Positions 39,631 through 50,026 are shown, counted from the first letter of the stretch. The stretch: 64,000 bases of DNA from Heliomarina baculiformis (GCF_019966545.1 NZ_JAIMIC010000005.1:62001-126000); one strand, 5' to 3'. The notes: generated by a model not told the origin, from the sequence alone. Numbers and translations are program-made.

Positions 39631-41448
39631 TCAGGCGCTCTTGGCGGCCCGCTTGCGCTCATGCGGATCAAGGAAACGCTTGCGCAGCCGGATCGAATTC
39701 GGCGTCACTTCCACCAGCTCGTCGTCGTCGATATAGGCAATCGCCTCTTCCAGCGACAGCGTGACCGGCGTGGTCAGGCGCACTGCCTCGTCCGTGCCCG
39801 AAGCACGCACGTTGGTCAGCTTCTTGCCCTTGAGCGGGTTCACTTCCAGATCGTTGTCGCGGGAATGCTCGCCGATGATCATGCCGGTGTAGACATCCGC
39901 CTGCGCGCCGATGAACATCTTGCCGCGCTCTTCGAGGTTCCAGAGCGCATAGGCGACCGACTGGCCGTTCTCCATCGAGATCAGCACGCCCGCGCGCCGT
40001 CCCGGGATCGGACCCTTGTGCGGCGCCCAGGTGTGGAACACCCGGTTCAGAACCCCGGTGCCGCGCGTGTCGGTCAGGAATTCACCGTGATAGCCGATCA
40101 GCCCGCGCGAAGGCACATGGGCGATGATCCGGGTCTTGCCCGCACCGGCGGGTTTCATCTCGACCAGCTCGCCCTTGCGGGTGCCGGTGATCTTTTCGAT
40201 CACCGCGCCGGAATATTCGTCATCCACGTCGATGGTGACTTCTTCGATCGGCTCAAGCCGCTGGCCGTCCTGTTCCTGAAACAGAACCTGCGGACGCGAG
40301 ATCGACAGCTCGAACCCTTCGCGGCGCATGTTCTCGATCAGAACACCCATCTGGAGTTCGCCACGACCGGCCACTTCAAAGGCTTCGCCGCCTGGCGTGT
40401 CCGAGATGTGGATCGCCACGTTGGATTCGGCCTCTTTCATCAGACGGTCACGGATCACGCGCGACTGCACCTTTTTGCCATCGCGGCCCGCCAGCGGGCT
40501 GTCGTTGATGCCAAAGGTGACGGTGATGGTCGGCGGATCGATCGGCTGGGCCGGAATCGCTTCGTCCACCTGCGGCGCGCAGATCGTATCGGCCACGGTA
40601 GCCTTCGCCATCCCCGCAAGGCTCACGATATCGCCGGCTTCGGCCACATCGATGGGCTGTTGGCTGAGACCGCGGAAGGCCATGATCTTGGTCGCGCGGA
40701 AGCTCTCGATCTGGGTGCCATCCCGCGACAGCGCCTTGACGGTTTCGCCGGTTTTCAGCGTGCCGGATTCGACACGGCCCGTCAGTATGCGACCAAGGAA
40801 GGGGTCGCTGCCTAGCGTCACTGCGAGCATGCGGAAGGGTTCGTCTTTCTTGGCGATCTGCTTCGGCGGTTCCACGTGGCTCACGATCAGGTCGAACAGC
40901 GCCGAGAGATCCTTGCGCGGCCCGTCCAGCTCCATATCGGCCCAACCGGACCGGCCCGAGGCATACATCGCCGGAAAGTCGAGCTGCTCGTCATCGGCGC
41001 CAAGGTTTGCGAAAAGATCGAAACATTCGTCCAGCGCGCGGTCAGGCTCGGCATCGGGCTTGTCGACCTTGTTCAGCACCACGATGGGCTTCAGCCCCAG
41101 CGCCAGCGCCTTGGAGGTCACGAACTTGGTCTGCGGCATCGGGCCTTCGGCCGCGTCCACCAGCAGCACCACGCCATCGACCATCGACAGGATACGCTCG
41201 ACCTCGCCGCCGAAATCGGCGTGGCCGGGGGTGTCGACGATATTGATCCGCGTGCCCTTCCATTCGACCGAGGTCGCCTTGGCAAGGATGGTGATGCCCC
41301 GTTCGCGTTCGAGGTCATTACTGTCCATCGCCCGTTCGGTCGTCGCCTGGTTTTCCCGGTAGGTACCGGATTGTTTCAGAAGCTCATCCACCAGCGTCGT
41401 CTTGCCATGGTCGACGTGGGCGATGATCGCAATATTGCGCAGGTCCAT
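39631..41448 (-). CDS. typA: Ribosome-associated translational GTPase TypA/BipA
   Basis: A 605-aa GTPase related to EF-G. G1 is AHVDHGKTT, switch I includes ERERGITI, G3 is [11 protein letters not shown] and G4 is NKVDK. EF-G-like domains and the TypA-specific C-terminal domain follow ([22 protein letters not shown]). It binds the 70S ribosome and helps assembly and growth under stress such as cold. A strong typA terminator follows. The SMR transporter lies 62 bases upstream on the same strand. Confidence 0.97.
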   Translation of the reverse strand: MDLRNIAIIAHVDHGKTTLVDELLKQSGTYRENQATTERAMDSNDLERERGITILAKATSVEWKGTRINIVDTPGHADFGGEVERILSMVDGVVLLVDAAEGPMPQTKFVTSKALALGLKPIVVLNKVDKPDAEPDRALDECFDLFANLGADDEQLDFPAMYASGRSGWADMELDGPRKDLSALFDLIVSHVEPPKQIAKKDEPFRMLAVTLGSDPFLGRILTGRVESGTLKTGETVKALSRDGTQIESFRATKIMAFRGLSQQPIDVAEAGDIVSLAGMAKATVADTICAPQVDEAIPAQPIDPPTITVTFGINDSPLAGRDGKKVQSRVIRDRLMKEAESNVAIHISDTPGGEAFEVAGRGELQMGVLIENMRREGFELSISRPQVLFQEQDGQRLEPIEEVTIDVDDEYSGAVIEKITGTRKGELVEMKPAGAGKTRIIAHVPSRGLIGYHGEFLTDTRGTGVLNRVFHTWAPHKGPIPGRRAGVLISMENGQSVAYALWNLEERGKMFIGAQADVYTGMIIGEHSRDNDLEVNPLKGKKLTNVRASGTDEAVRLTTPVTLSLEEAIAYIDDDELVEVTPNSIRLRKRFLDPHERKRAAKSA

Positions 41449-41509
41449 GAGTTATACCTTTTTTCGGAGTTGGCGCGCCATACCGCGCCGCACCGCAGAA
41501 GGCTAGGCC

Positions 41510-41845
41510 CTAATGCGTGGTTGATGAGGAAAACAGCTGGATAATGCAAATACCGCCAATGATCATGCACAACCCAATCACCGCAGGCAGATCAAGCGAC
41601 TGTCGAAACAGCACCCAGCCGATGATCGCGATGAACAGAATGCCCAGCCCCGACCAGATCGCGTAGACCACTCCCACCGGCATGACCCGCAGCGTCATCG
41701 AGAGCAGAAAGAAGGAAATCGCATAGCTGATGACAACAATCAGCGACGGCCAGAACCGTGTGAATTGCTGGCTCGCCTGCAAGGCCGAGGTCCCGACCGT
41801 TTCCGCGAGAACGGCCATGATGAGATAGACGTAGTGCAGCGGCAT
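41510..41845 (-). CDS. SMR-family small multidrug or cation transporter
   Basis: A 111-aa, four-helix protein. The essential membrane glutamate is Glu15 in MAVLAETVGTSAL, matching Glu14 of EmrE, and YAIWSGLGILFIAIIG is the SMR signature. Such transporters act as antiparallel dimers exporting quaternary cations or guanidinium in exchange for protons. I looked for guanidine-type riboswitch motifs upstream and saw none. Confidence 0.92.
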   Translation of the reverse strand: MPLHYVYLIMAVLAETVGTSALQASQQFTRFWPSLIVVISYAISFFLLSMTLRVMPVGVVYAIWSGLGILFIAIIGWVLFRQSLDLPAVIGLCMIIGGICIIQLFSSSTTH

Positions 41846-42057
41846 GGGCGACCTCGGAATAGGGCAGGGAGGATGTTTTCGGCAGCGTCAGGGCAGCCTG
41901 CCTCGTCTCTACACGGGAAAATGACGGGGGGTAAAGACCTGCAACAGCACAGGGTTTCGAGCATCGCTTTGCAGGCGAGAGCCTGCTCTTTGGTAAAACG
42001 CGGTGCCCGCAACCGAACTGATGCAAAATAAGGGCGGTAGAGTGCAAGAAACTGCCA

Positions 42058-42672
42058 TCAGGTCGCGATGTAACGGTCGCGCCGGTGATTAAAGGTGATC
42101 ACGAGGTTCAGAACCACGGCCCCCAGCAGCGAATAAAGCACCACCTCCAGCGGGAACAGGAAGAAGGCGACGCCAAAAATCACCGCGTCGGTAATCAATT
42201 GAACATAGCCCGCCTTGAACCCGGTCGTGTCCTGCACCAGCAGGGCTACCACGCCCAGCCCCCCCATAGACCCCTTGTGACGGAACAGCGCCAGCAGCCC
42301 CAGCCCCACCATGCTGCCGAATGTCACCGCGGCCAGCGCGGGATCGAGACTGGAAATGGTGATGCCAAAAGGGATGACCTCGGTCAGCACCGACATCAAG
42401 GTTACGGAAATCAACGACTTGATGGTAAATTCCAGACCCAGCCTGCGATAGGCCAGCAGGTAAAACGGCAGGTTGATCACGAAGAACACCGCGCCAAAGG
42501 AGAATCCGCTGAGATAAGCGATGATCACCGCAAGCCCCGCCGTCTGCCCGGTCAAAAGCCCCGCCGTCGTCAGGATATGTACGCCGAAACTGCAGAGGAA
42601 AATGCCAAGGCCAAGACCCTGAACATCTTCGACCAGCGTATGCCGGCTGGGATCGCTTGAACTGGTTTCCAT
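42058..42672 (-). CDS. YitT family membrane protein
   Basis: A 204-aa protein with five or six membrane helices. The segment TTAGLLTGQTAGLAVIIAYLSGFSFGAVFFVINLPFYLLAY matches the YitT core (xTGGxxGxxxxxx...NIP). It lacks the DUF2179 C-terminal domain of longer YitT proteins. Function is unknown. ATG 42672 is preferred; an ATG at 42708 is in frame, and neither has a strong binding site. Confidence 0.8.
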   Translation of the reverse strand: METSSSDPSRHTLVEDVQGLGLGIFLCSFGVHILTTAGLLTGQTAGLAVIIAYLSGFSFGAVFFVINLPFYLLAYRRLGLEFTIKSLISVTLMSVLTEVIPFGITISSLDPALAAVTFGSMVGLGLLALFRHKGSMGGLGVVALLVQDTTGFKAGYVQLITDAVIFGVAFFLFPLEVVLYSLLGAVVLNLVITFNHRRDRYIAT

Positions 42673-42871
42673 GTTCCAGCGGTAGGCGGCGTTCGGGGCA
42701 AAGTCCATGTCGGACAGGGACTTGGAACGCAGCGTTCCCTTAGCGCGGCGGCCACTGCCAAGGAAATGATCATTCGTGACGCAGGCTGCCATGTATGCCG
42801 AGCAAACTTCTTCGATAAGAATGAACCAATCGTCCTCAAGGGTGTTTAGGTATCAGCCTCAAGGAGCTTGG

Positions 42872-43528
42872 ATGTCACCGACCGCTGAGACCTCTCGCCA
42901 AATGCCCGCCGAAGTCACCGAGCAACCGGTCCTGATCCTTGCCTTAGTTTGGCTTGCCGTCTCTGGTTGCCTGGCCTTGGCGTCCTCAATCTTGATCGCG
43001 GATTTTGTCGTTCCCGATCACGACTGGATCGCCGATACAATCAGCGACCTTGGCGCAGGACGCTACGAGTTCATCGTCGATATTGGCCTCTACGCATTTT
43101 CGGCGGCCTTGATCGGTCTCGCTGTTGTGGCCGCTCACGTTCACCTTGGCGCGTGGGACTGGAGCGTGGGGATCATTGCCCTCGTTACCTTCGGCCTGTT
43201 GGTATTCCTGATCGGGGCACGCAATGAATACGGCGATAACGACAGTGACGGCTGGGTCATCCACACCTATCTGGTCTATGCGCTGGGTCTCGCGATGGCC
43301 GTCGCCTGCTTTGCACTGGCGCGCGGTGCCGCCCGGGCCAGCCCCCGCTACCGCACGATCCTGATCGCCACCGGCATTGTCTGGGTGATTTCGGCCCCGG
43401 TGTTCTTCTTTCTGCCCACGGATGTCGATGGGATCTACGAACGCTATCTCGGAGCGGTATCCCTCGTTCTGGTCCTCACCTTGGCACATCTTTTTTACCA
43501 GCGAGCCAAGCACCGGCAAGCGACGTGA
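42872..43528 (+). CDS. DUF998 family membrane protein
   Basis: A 218-aa protein with six predicted membrane helices. DWIADTISDLGAGRYEF near residue 50 is the loop typical of DUF998 (D-x-I-S-D-L), and a second acidic loop NEYGDNDSDGWVIH follows helix 4. Function is unknown. ATG 42872 has AAGGAG seven bases upstream. It diverges from the YitT gene. Confidence 0.8.
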   Translation: MSPTAETSRQMPAEVTEQPVLILALVWLAVSGCLALASSILIADFVVPDHDWIADTISDLGAGRYEFIVDIGLYAFSAALIGLAVVAAHVHLGAWDWSVGIIALVTFGLLVFLIGARNEYGDNDSDGWVIHTYLVYALGLAMAVACFALARGAARASPRYRTILIATGIVWVISAPVFFFLPTDVDGIYERYLGAVSLVLVLTLAHLFYQRAKHRQAT

Positions 43529-43995
43529 CACTTGCAAAGGTAACCGCCGCAACCTCTTTTTTAGCGGTATTCTGTTATCTGGAATCGGCGTTGCGCGAGT
43601 GCTGGATTGCTTAAATTCTGCCAGATAACTTGTCGCCACCATTGCCGTTCTTGCGCTTTTCTCCGAGCACCTGAAGGCTAGGAGTTTGAGCTTGGTCGCG
43701 CAGGCTCTCATCGCCTTTTCGGCTCTGCTTGGCATATGTGCGTCGCATCCCGCAGACGCTCGCCACGCAAAAACTTTGAAGGCGTCATCGGAAATGCGCC
43801 GGTTTTCCTCCGGTTTCCGAAAGGCGTGCGTCTTTATCCCTCAATCATGCCATCAACTTCAGTAAACATCCGAAAATAGCTTCGGATGTTGACCGTTCAT
43901 TTCGATTTGCTTCGAAGCCAGCCAGCCCAGACTGCATGACTTACAGCGAAGAGCCCGACCGAATGTCCTCCACTCCACGCTCCTGCAGGCTGGTC
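43529..43995. other. 467-base region without a gene
   Basis: No supported gene. It contains a perfect inverted repeat: AACATCCGAA at 43865-43874 and TTCGGATGTT at 43881-43890, around AATAGC, with no T-tract on either side. A looser pair, GTTATCTGG near 43573 and CCAGATAAC near 43622, is also present. Because the region follows the ends of both flanking genes, these may be 3' hairpins. Confidence 0.5.
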
Positions 43996-45210
43996 TTAAC
44001 CCACCAGCGCCTTGTTCAGGTTCTCGTCGACCTTTTCGAGAAAGCCCATGGTGGTGAGCCATTTCTGCTCGGGGCCGACCAGCAGCGCGAGATCCTTGGT
44101 CATGAAACCGGACTCGACCGTGGCGACCACGACTTTTTCCAGCGTCTCCGCAAAGTTCAGAAGGGCCGCGTTCTCGTCCAGCTTGGCGCGGTGCTTGAGC
44201 CCACCGGTCCAGGCGTAGATCGAGGCGATCGAGTTGGTCGAGGTTTCCTGACCCTTCTGGTGCTGGCGATAGTGACGGGTCACCGTGCCATGCGCCGCTT
44301 CGGCTTCGACCGTCTGACCGTCGGGCGTCATCAGAACGGATGTCATCAGACCAAGTGAGCCAAAGCCCTGCGCCACGGTGTCGGACTGCACGTCGCCATC
44401 GTAGTTCTTGCAGGCCCAGACATAGCCGCCGTTCCATTTCATCGCACAGGCCACCATGTCGTCGATCAGGCGGTGCTCATAAGTGATGCCGGCTTCTTCG
44501 AACTTGTCTTTGAATTCGGTCTCATAGATGTGCTGGAACAACTCAAGGAAACGACCGTCATATTGCTTGAGGATCGTGTTCTTGGTCGACAGATACACCG
44601 GCCAGCCCTTGGTCAGGCCATAATTCATCGAGGCACGGGCAAAATCGATGATCGACTTGTCCAGGTTGTACATCGCCATGACAACACCGGCATCGGGCGC
44701 GTCAAACACCTCTTTCTCGATCTCGGTGCCGTCTTCGCCGACGAACTTGATGGTCAGCTTGCCCTTGCCGGGGAATTTGAAATCGGTGGCGCGGTATTGG
44801 TCGCCAAAGGCGTGACGGCCGACGACAATCGGCTTGGTCCAGCCCGGCACAAGCCGCGGCACGTTCGAGCAGATGATCGGCTCGCGAAAGATTACGCCGC
44901 CAAGGATGTTGCGGATGGTGCCGTTGGGCGAACGCCACATTTCCTTAAGCCCGAATTCCTCGACACGGGCCTCATCAGGGGTGATCGTTGCGCATTTGAC
45001 GCCCACGCCGTATTTCTTGATCGCATGGGCACTGTCGATGGTGATCTGGTCGTTGGTGTCGTCCCGTGCCTGAATGCCGAGGTCGTAGTATTTCAGGTCG
45101 ATGTCGAGATAGGGAAGGATCAGTTTCTTCTTGATGAAGTCCCACATGATCCGGGTCATTTCATCGCCGTCCAGTTCGACGACCGGGTTGTCTACCTTGA
45201 TCTTAGTCAC
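43996..45210 (-). CDS. icd: Isocitrate dehydrogenase, NADP-dependent (eukaryote-like)
   Basis: A 404-aa enzyme converting isocitrate to 2-oxoglutarate and CO2 with NADP+. [23 protein letters not shown] and [13 protein letters not shown] (substrate serine and arginines) are those of the homodimeric eukaryote-type subfamily used by many alphaproteobacteria, not the E. coli type. The metal site is in [30 protein letters not shown] and the NADP site in [12 protein letters not shown]. The start codon is GTG. A double GTATAC operator lies about 76 bases upstream. Confidence 0.97.
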   Translation of the reverse strand: MTKIKVDNPVVELDGDEMTRIMWDFIKKKLILPYLDIDLKYYDLGIQARDDTNDQITIDSAHAIKKYGVGVKCATITPDEARVEEFGLKEMWRSPNGTIRNILGGVIFREPIICSNVPRLVPGWTKPIVVGRHAFGDQYRATDFKFPGKGKLTIKFVGEDGTEIEKEVFDAPDAGVVMAMYNLDKSIIDFARASMNYGLTKGWPVYLSTKNTILKQYDGRFLELFQHIYETEFKDKFEEAGITYEHRLIDDMVACAMKWNGGYVWACKNYDGDVQSDTVAQGFGSLGLMTSVLMTPDGQTVEAEAAHGTVTRHYRQHQKGQETSTNSIASIYAWTGGLKHRAKLDENAALLNFAETLEKVVVATVESGFMTKDLALLVGPEQKWLTTMGFLEKVDENLNKALVG

Positions 45211-45285
45211 GACGGGAGGACCTTTCGTTAAGGGTGAGTCGGGATGTCTTGCTCTCTAGCGCAGAATGGTCTCGTGCGAAAGATT

Positions 45286-45301
45286 GTATACTTCTGTATA
45301 C
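45286..45301. promoter_or_regulatory. Double GTATAC operator between icd and the VPLPA-CTERM gene
   Basis: GTATAC-TTCT-GTATAC, with TT before and TAA after, gives two self-palindromic hexamers ten bp apart. TTGTATAC-type sites are common operators of GntR-family regulators. It is 76 bases before icd and about 185 before the other gene. Confidence 0.4.
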
Positions 45302-45485
45302 TAACGCGCTTTTACGGTGGTCGTTTCCAAGTTCGATCCAATTCCCTTTCTAGGCTTAATATTGTCATTAAAAAACCGGTACTTACGTAGCGTAACTCTT
45401 AGAAAGCTTAGTTTACCGATAGGTAAGGTGTTAACTATAGCTCCAGCGAAGTTAGGCTCGACTTCGAATCCAAGGGGACAAAATA

Positions 45486-46403
45486 ATGTTTAAGAAATTG
45501 GCAATATCGGCTGTTATAGCCATTGCGCCTGCCGTGGGGGCACAAGCGGCGCAACTCACTGCAACCGAACTGCTTCAGCAGTTCAACGTCATCACTACCG
45601 GTGACGTCGTCAACAAGGGCGGCCTACACATTCACGGCCGTGCGCTGATCGGTGGCACGCTGAGCGGTGATATGGCAGAAGTGAACAATGACGGCGTCGA
45701 CGGGATCATCGCTTCCGACTACGACGAACTGATCATTGGCAACGCGACCAGCGACACGAAGGCGCGCGTTCTTGGTGGCGGTTCGGCAAGCTTCAACGGC
45801 ACGCCGACGCAGATGGATATGAACGGCGGCGGCGTCTCCAGCAGCCCGGCTGTCATGCCCGACAACTACGCGGCCATTCTCGACGCATTCTCGACAGATC
45901 TCAAGAAGCTTGCGACGAACGCAACGGTAGACACAACGACATTCACCAATGTCGCGATCTTTGACGAAGCATCCACCGGCGGGACCTCGGTCTACAACAT
46001 CAGCCAGAGCGATCTGGACGGGCGCAACATTGACCTGTTGCTGAACGGTGCCGACAATATCGTCATCAACGTGATCGGTTCCGGCGATTTCGACCTGACC
46101 CAGGGCTTCCGGGGCAGCAAAGACGTCTCCAAGGACGTGATCTGGAACTTCGTCGGCTTTGACGAGCTCTATTTCGGCGTGTCCATGTGGGGCACGATCC
46201 TCGCCAGCGGTGCCGAAGTGACCTATCACAACGATGTCGAAGGCACGCTTTACGCCGACAGCGTCATTGCGCATGGCCAGATGCACATTCAGCCCACGAC
46301 CTACGTGCCGCCGGTGTCCGAAGTACCGCTGCCCGCGTCGATGGTGCTCCTGATGGGTGGTTTTGCCGGTCTCGGCGCGTTGCGTCTGCGTCGCCGCGCC
46401 TGA
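45486..46403 (+). CDS. Choice-of-anchor A surface protein with VPLPA-CTERM sorting signal
   Basis: A 305-aa exported protein. The signal peptide ends GAQA-AQL. The body (about 25-275) fits the choice-of-anchor A domain: FNVITTGDVVNKGGLHIHGRALIGG near the start and VIWNFVGFDELYFG near the end. The last 27 residues, SEVPLPASMVLLMGGFAGLGALRLRRRA, are a VPLPA-CTERM signal: motif, hydrophobic helix and basic tail. Such proteins are cleaved and delivered to the cell surface by exosortase-type enzymes; none is in this window. The gene is a little lower in GC than its neighbours. AAGGGG precedes ATG 45486. Confidence 0.88.
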   Translation: MFKKLAISAVIAIAPAVGAQAAQLTATELLQQFNVITTGDVVNKGGLHIHGRALIGGTLSGDMAEVNNDGVDGIIASDYDELIIGNATSDTKARVLGGGSASFNGTPTQMDMNGGGVSSSPAVMPDNYAAILDAFSTDLKKLATNATVDTTTFTNVAIFDEASTGGTSVYNISQSDLDGRNIDLLLNGADNIVINVIGSGDFDLTQGFRGSKDVSKDVIWNFVGFDELYFGVSMWGTILASGAEVTYHNDVEGTLYADSVIAHGQMHIQPTTYVPPVSEVPLPASMVLLMGGFAGLGALRLRRRA

Positions 46404-46425
46404 TCGTCACCAAATCCCAAAAGAA

Positions 46426-46453
46426 AAGGCGGCCTGTAAGGGGCCGCCTTTTT
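46426..46453. terminator. Bidirectional terminator between convergent genes
   Basis: AAGGCGGCC pairs with GGCCGCCTT around TGTAAGG, with AAAAG on the left and TTTTC on the right, so it works for the VPLPA-CTERM gene and for the methyltransferase on the other strand. Confidence 0.85.
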
Positions 46454-46480
46454 CATGTTCGACAATGCGCCTGGACTTGA

Positions 46481-47500
46481 TCAGCTGCGCCGACGGCGGT
46501 TGCCGCGCGCCTTGCGCTCGGGGGCCGCATCGTCGCCGGTCCCGTCCGAGGTCGATGAGAAATCGCCCAGCACCGCCGCGATCTGCTCAAGCGTCGGCAT
46601 CTCGCCGCGCGGACGTTCATCCAGCGCTGCACGCATCTGGCGCAGGTGATCGGGCATGGTGCCGCAGCAGCCACCGATGATCTTGGCGCCGCAATCGCGC
46701 GCCATCACCGCGTATTCACCCATCAGCTCTGGCGTGCCATCGTAATGGATATGGCCGTCGACATATTTCGGGATGCCCGCATTGCCCTTGGCAATGATCG
46801 GGCGGCCTGTGTTCTGCGCGGCAAAGCCCTGCACGGTGCGCAGCAGGTCCGACGCGCCGGTGCCGCAATTGGCGCCATAGGCAAGCGGGGCCGGGTCGAT
46901 CTCTTCGACCATCTTCGCCATCGCTTCCGAGGTCATGCCCATCATCGTCCGGCCAGCGGTGTCAAAGCTCATCGTGCCGCACCACGGCAGGCCGACAAGC
47001 GCGAATGCCTCGGCGGCGGCGCGGTATTCTTCGGGGGCCGAAATCGTCTCGAGCCAGAGCACGTCAACGCCGCCTTCCTTCAGACCGTCGGCCTGTTCGT
47101 GGAACATCTCGACCGCGAGCGCATGAGACAGCGGGCCGACCGGCTCCATGATCTCGCCCGTCGGACCGACCGATCCGGCGACCACAATCTTGCGGCCCGC
47201 CTTGTCGGCGACCTCGCGACCCAGTTCCGCCCCAACGCGCGACAGCTCACGCACCCGGTTCTGCGCGTTATGCAGCTTGAGCCGCGCGGCCGTGCCGCCG
47301 AACGTGTTGGTCAGGAAAAGATCGCTGCCCGCATCGACAGACCCTTGGTAGAGCGCCATGATCTTGGCGGGCTCATCCGTGTTCCACAGCTCGGGCGCGT
47401 CACCCGACTGCAGCCCCATGTTGAACAGGTTGGTGCCGGTCGCCCCGTCGGCCAACAGCACGTCATGGGTTTCCATCATTTGTGAGAGAGCGTCTGTCAT
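46481..47500 (-). CDS. bmt: Betaine-homocysteine S-methyltransferase
   Basis: A 339-aa Pfam S-methyl_trans protein. Zinc-binding cysteines are in GANCGTG and IGGCCGTMPDH, and the N-terminal LLADGATGTNLF opens the TIM barrel. It uses homocysteine with a methyl donor (glycine betaine in the marine alphaproteobacterial group, though S-methylmethionine or DMSP cannot be excluded) to make methionine. The C-terminus is strongly basic (KARGNRRRRS). ATG 47500 (MTDALSQMME) has GGGA upstream; the ATG at 47518 would add six residues. Confidence 0.85.
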   Translation of the reverse strand: MTDALSQMMETHDVLLADGATGTNLFNMGLQSGDAPELWNTDEPAKIMALYQGSVDAGSDLFLTNTFGGTAARLKLHNAQNRVRELSRVGAELGREVADKAGRKIVVAGSVGPTGEIMEPVGPLSHALAVEMFHEQADGLKEGGVDVLWLETISAPEEYRAAAEAFALVGLPWCGTMSFDTAGRTMMGMTSEAMAKMVEEIDPAPLAYGANCGTGASDLLRTVQGFAAQNTGRPIIAKGNAGIPKYVDGHIHYDGTPELMGEYAVMARDCGAKIIGGCCGTMPDHLRQMRAALDERPRGEMPTLEQIAAVLGDFSSTSDGTGDDAAPERKARGNRRRRS

Positions 47501-47560
47501 CGGTCGTATTTCCCGCAATCGTGGTGTCCCGGAGGTTTTCCGGCGCTTGGCTTTTCCTTC

Positions 47561-49426
47561 TCACAAGGCGCGGGGCAAGGCAAATTCATTCTGGTCTACG
47601 GCCACCTCGGCACGCGGACTTGCCGAGAGCATCGGCACTTCGCCCGGCGCATGCACCGCCCGGGCAATGTCGGCCGCAGCCAGCGCCAGCGATCCTGCAT
47701 CGGGCGCGGCAAGGTAAAGCGGTTCCCAATAGGGCGCAAAGGCGGTCTTGAACTGGCGCAATCCGGGTTTAAGCCAGCGGCAGAGCGCATGATCGGGCAG
47801 GGCGGCAAGAGACAGGCGCGGGATGCCATTCGCCCTTGCGGCCTCAACCGCCTTGCAGACAAGTAGATGCGCGGTGCCGTCGGGTGCTTCGTGCGGGACG
47901 CGCATGAGATCCAGACACCATTCCCGATCGCTGACGTGAAAGGTGATGAAACCGACCAGGCGTTCGCCCTGCCAAGCCAGAAACACCCGCTGGGTCGAGA
48001 CATAGCCCGGATCGTACCGTCCCATGGTCAGCCCTTGCGGACGCCCGTGGCTTTGCTGCCATTCCAGATCGAGGCGCTCCATCAGGTCAAAGGGCAGGCC
48101 ATGTGCTACCTCAACGCCGTCGATGCCCGCCTTTTCCGCGTGGCGTAGCTTGCGCCGCAATTGCCGACAGGCGCTGCCATTCAGATCGAACCGCGCCGGA
48201 GAGAGGATGGCTTCGCGGGCGATGCGCTGAACCTGCCAGCCAAACTGGCGCGCCCTGACCGCGCTGCGCGGGCCACACTTGTAAAGACAGGCGACACGGT
48301 TGGTGGCGCGGGCGCGGTCGGTCAGCATCTGAAGCGACCGGTCGAAACGCCCCGTGAGCGGATCGAACAGCCCGACCGAAACCTGCGCGGTTTCGATCAG
48401 CGCGATTGAATCGCCCCGGTCGAACAGGATCTTGCCATCGCTCTGGCGTAGCACCGCGGTTTCGGACCGGCTGCGCTCATGGGGCAGCGCCGCAGGCGGG
48501 CGCAGATCTGCCCGTCGCCTGCGAAAGGTCTTGTGCGGTCGTCGCAGCAGTGCAGATCCAGCAAAAAGGGCAGGCATCGCGAAATAGACAAGCCGGAACG
48601 CAATGATACCTGACAGCACCTGCGCCGCGTCACCCGTGGGCAGCAACGTCAGCAGCATAAGTTCGAAAGGCCCGATACCGCCCGGCGTGCCGGAAATCAA
48701 CGCTACCCCCAGCGCCGCGAGGTAGGCCGGGAAAAGCTGGAGAAAGGTAATGTCGCTGCTCGCTGGCATCAGGATGAACAGCGCAAGCGCGGCAGCCACG
48801 GTGTCAAGAACAGTCCAGAACCCGATGGCCGAAAGCGCCGGCAGGCTGGGCAGGCGGATATGCCAACGGGCGAAATCCAGCGTCGGGTGCAGAAAGACCA
48901 CCGCCAGCCCGGCGGCCACGACACAAAGCCCAAGCGCGCCAACCCAGGCACTGATGCCGCTGCCGGGCAGGACCAGCGCGGTCAGGCTCAGCTCAGCCGC
49001 GAGACCGAAAAGAAAAGTTACCGCAGCGAAACTGGTGATCCGCAGCGCCGCGCCAAGGCTCAGCCCCGGGATCAGCCGCCAGCGCACCAGCGTGCCTGTG
49101 AACAGCCCGAACCCCAGCGTCTGCGAGATTGCGACGGCAGACGATCCGGCAAAACGCGCGCGCGCCACTGGCACATTGGTCTCGAAATGGCGATGCGCCA
49201 GCGCATCATAGCGGCCAAGCGCCCAGAAGCTCAGGTAGGTGGCCGCCAGCGCCCCGGCCCAGCAGATCGGCGGCACGGTCTTCGCTTCGCGAAGGAACAG
49301 CGCGAAACTGAACCCCTCCAGTCGCAGCGATACAAGCCAAAGGCACGCTCCGGCGATGGCAATCGGTACAATAACCCGGACAAGCCCGGAAACCGTCCGT
49401 ATGGCAAGGGAAAGAAACGCGGGCAT
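47561..49426 (-). CDS. mprF: MprF-like phosphatidylglycerol aminoacyltransferase/flippase
   Basis: About 621 aa in two parts. Residues about 1-300 have eight or so membrane helices of the LPG-synthase/flippase type (SFWALGRYDALAHRHF; AVAISQTLGFGLFTG; GTPGGIGPFELMLLTLLP). Residues about 310-600 form a GNAT-fold DUF2156 domain (ACRQLRRKLRHAEKAG; WQGERLVGFITFHVS). This architecture transfers an aminoacyl group from a charged tRNA to phosphatidylglycerol and flips the lipid, lowering the negative surface charge. In some alphaproteobacteria related proteins act in ornithine-lipid synthesis, so the product is not certain. ATG 49426 has GAAGGA upstream. Confidence 0.85.
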   Translation of the reverse strand: MPAFLSLAIRTVSGLVRVIVPIAIAGACLWLVSLRLEGFSFALFLREAKTVPPICWAGALAATYLSFWALGRYDALAHRHFETNVPVARARFAGSSAVAISQTLGFGLFTGTLVRWRLIPGLSLGAALRITSFAAVTFLFGLAAELSLTALVLPGSGISAWVGALGLCVVAAGLAVVFLHPTLDFARWHIRLPSLPALSAIGFWTVLDTVAAALALFILMPASSDITFLQLFPAYLAALGVALISGTPGGIGPFELMLLTLLPTGDAAQVLSGIIAFRLVYFAMPALFAGSALLRRPHKTFRRRRADLRPPAALPHERSRSETAVLRQSDGKILFDRGDSIALIETAQVSVGLFDPLTGRFDRSLQMLTDRARATNRVACLYKCGPRSAVRARQFGWQVQRIAREAILSPARFDLNGSACRQLRRKLRHAEKAGIDGVEVAHGLPFDLMERLDLEWQQSHGRPQGLTMGRYDPGYVSTQRVFLAWQGERLVGFITFHVSDREWCLDLMRVPHEAPDGTAHLLVCKAVEAARANGIPRLSLAALPDHALCRWLKPGLRQFKTAFAPYWEPLYLAAPDAGSLALAAADIARAVHAPGEVPMLSASPRAEVAVDQNEFALPRAL

Positions 49427-49543
49427 GGCCTTCCTTCGGTAATCCGGCACAGCTCTCGCAGGCCGGCATTACCAAAGGGTGAAGCGCGCAATTCGCCCTT
49501 AATTGTCTATGGTTGCCCCGCCGCGCGGGCGGGGCAGACCGGC

Positions 49544-49861
49544 TTAGTCCAGCTCGGTCATGATCTGGCCTTTTGCGACCACGATCAGCTCGTCCATCTT
49601 GGCGCGGATCGTCGCATCGTCGGCCTTGTCGCCCAGATCGGCGGAAACCTTGCGCACGACGTCCTCATGTCCGGCTTCCTCGAAATCGGCCAAAACGACG
49701 GACTTGGCGTATTCCGTGGCTTCGTCGCCCGACTTGCCCATCAGCTCGGCCGCCCACAGGCCCAGCAGCTTGTTGCGGCGCGCGACGGCCTTAAAGAGCA
49801 TTTCCTCGTCATGCGCATACTTGTTTTCGAATGCCGCTTCGCGATCGTTGAAAGTGTTCAT
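49544..49861 (-). CDS. DUF1476 protein, F1-ATPase zeta inhibitory subunit
   Basis: A 105-aa all-helical protein: FNDREAAFENKYAHDEEMLFKA then ARRNKLLGLWAAELMGKSG. This is the DUF1476 signature. In Paracoccus denitrificans the same protein is the zeta subunit that blocks ATP hydrolysis by the F1Fo-ATP synthase through its N-terminal helix; the conserved N-terminus here suggests the same. It is divergent from purC and not near atp genes, as in other genomes. Confidence 0.87.
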   Translation of the reverse strand: MNTFNDREAAFENKYAHDEEMLFKAVARRNKLLGLWAAELMGKSGDEATEYAKSVVLADFEEAGHEDVVRKVSADLGDKADDATIRAKMDELIVVAKGQIMTELD

Positions 49862-50026
49862 GGCCCCAAGCCTCTCTGTTAATCGTTGTTCATCCCTGAT
49901 ATGCAGTCGCAGCCCTCGCGACGCAAGAGCACGCGCGCGCTGCTTGCGAGAATGCTGCCCTTGCACTATAGCGGCGTTAAACGCTGTCGGGGACTCATCC
50001 TTGGGGGCGATTCCGAAAGGTAGTTT

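Noticed and set aside
41846-42057. Guanidine riboswitch in front of the SMR transporter
   Set aside because: I looked for the paired ACGR-loop hairpins and the guanidine-I core and did not see a convincing match.
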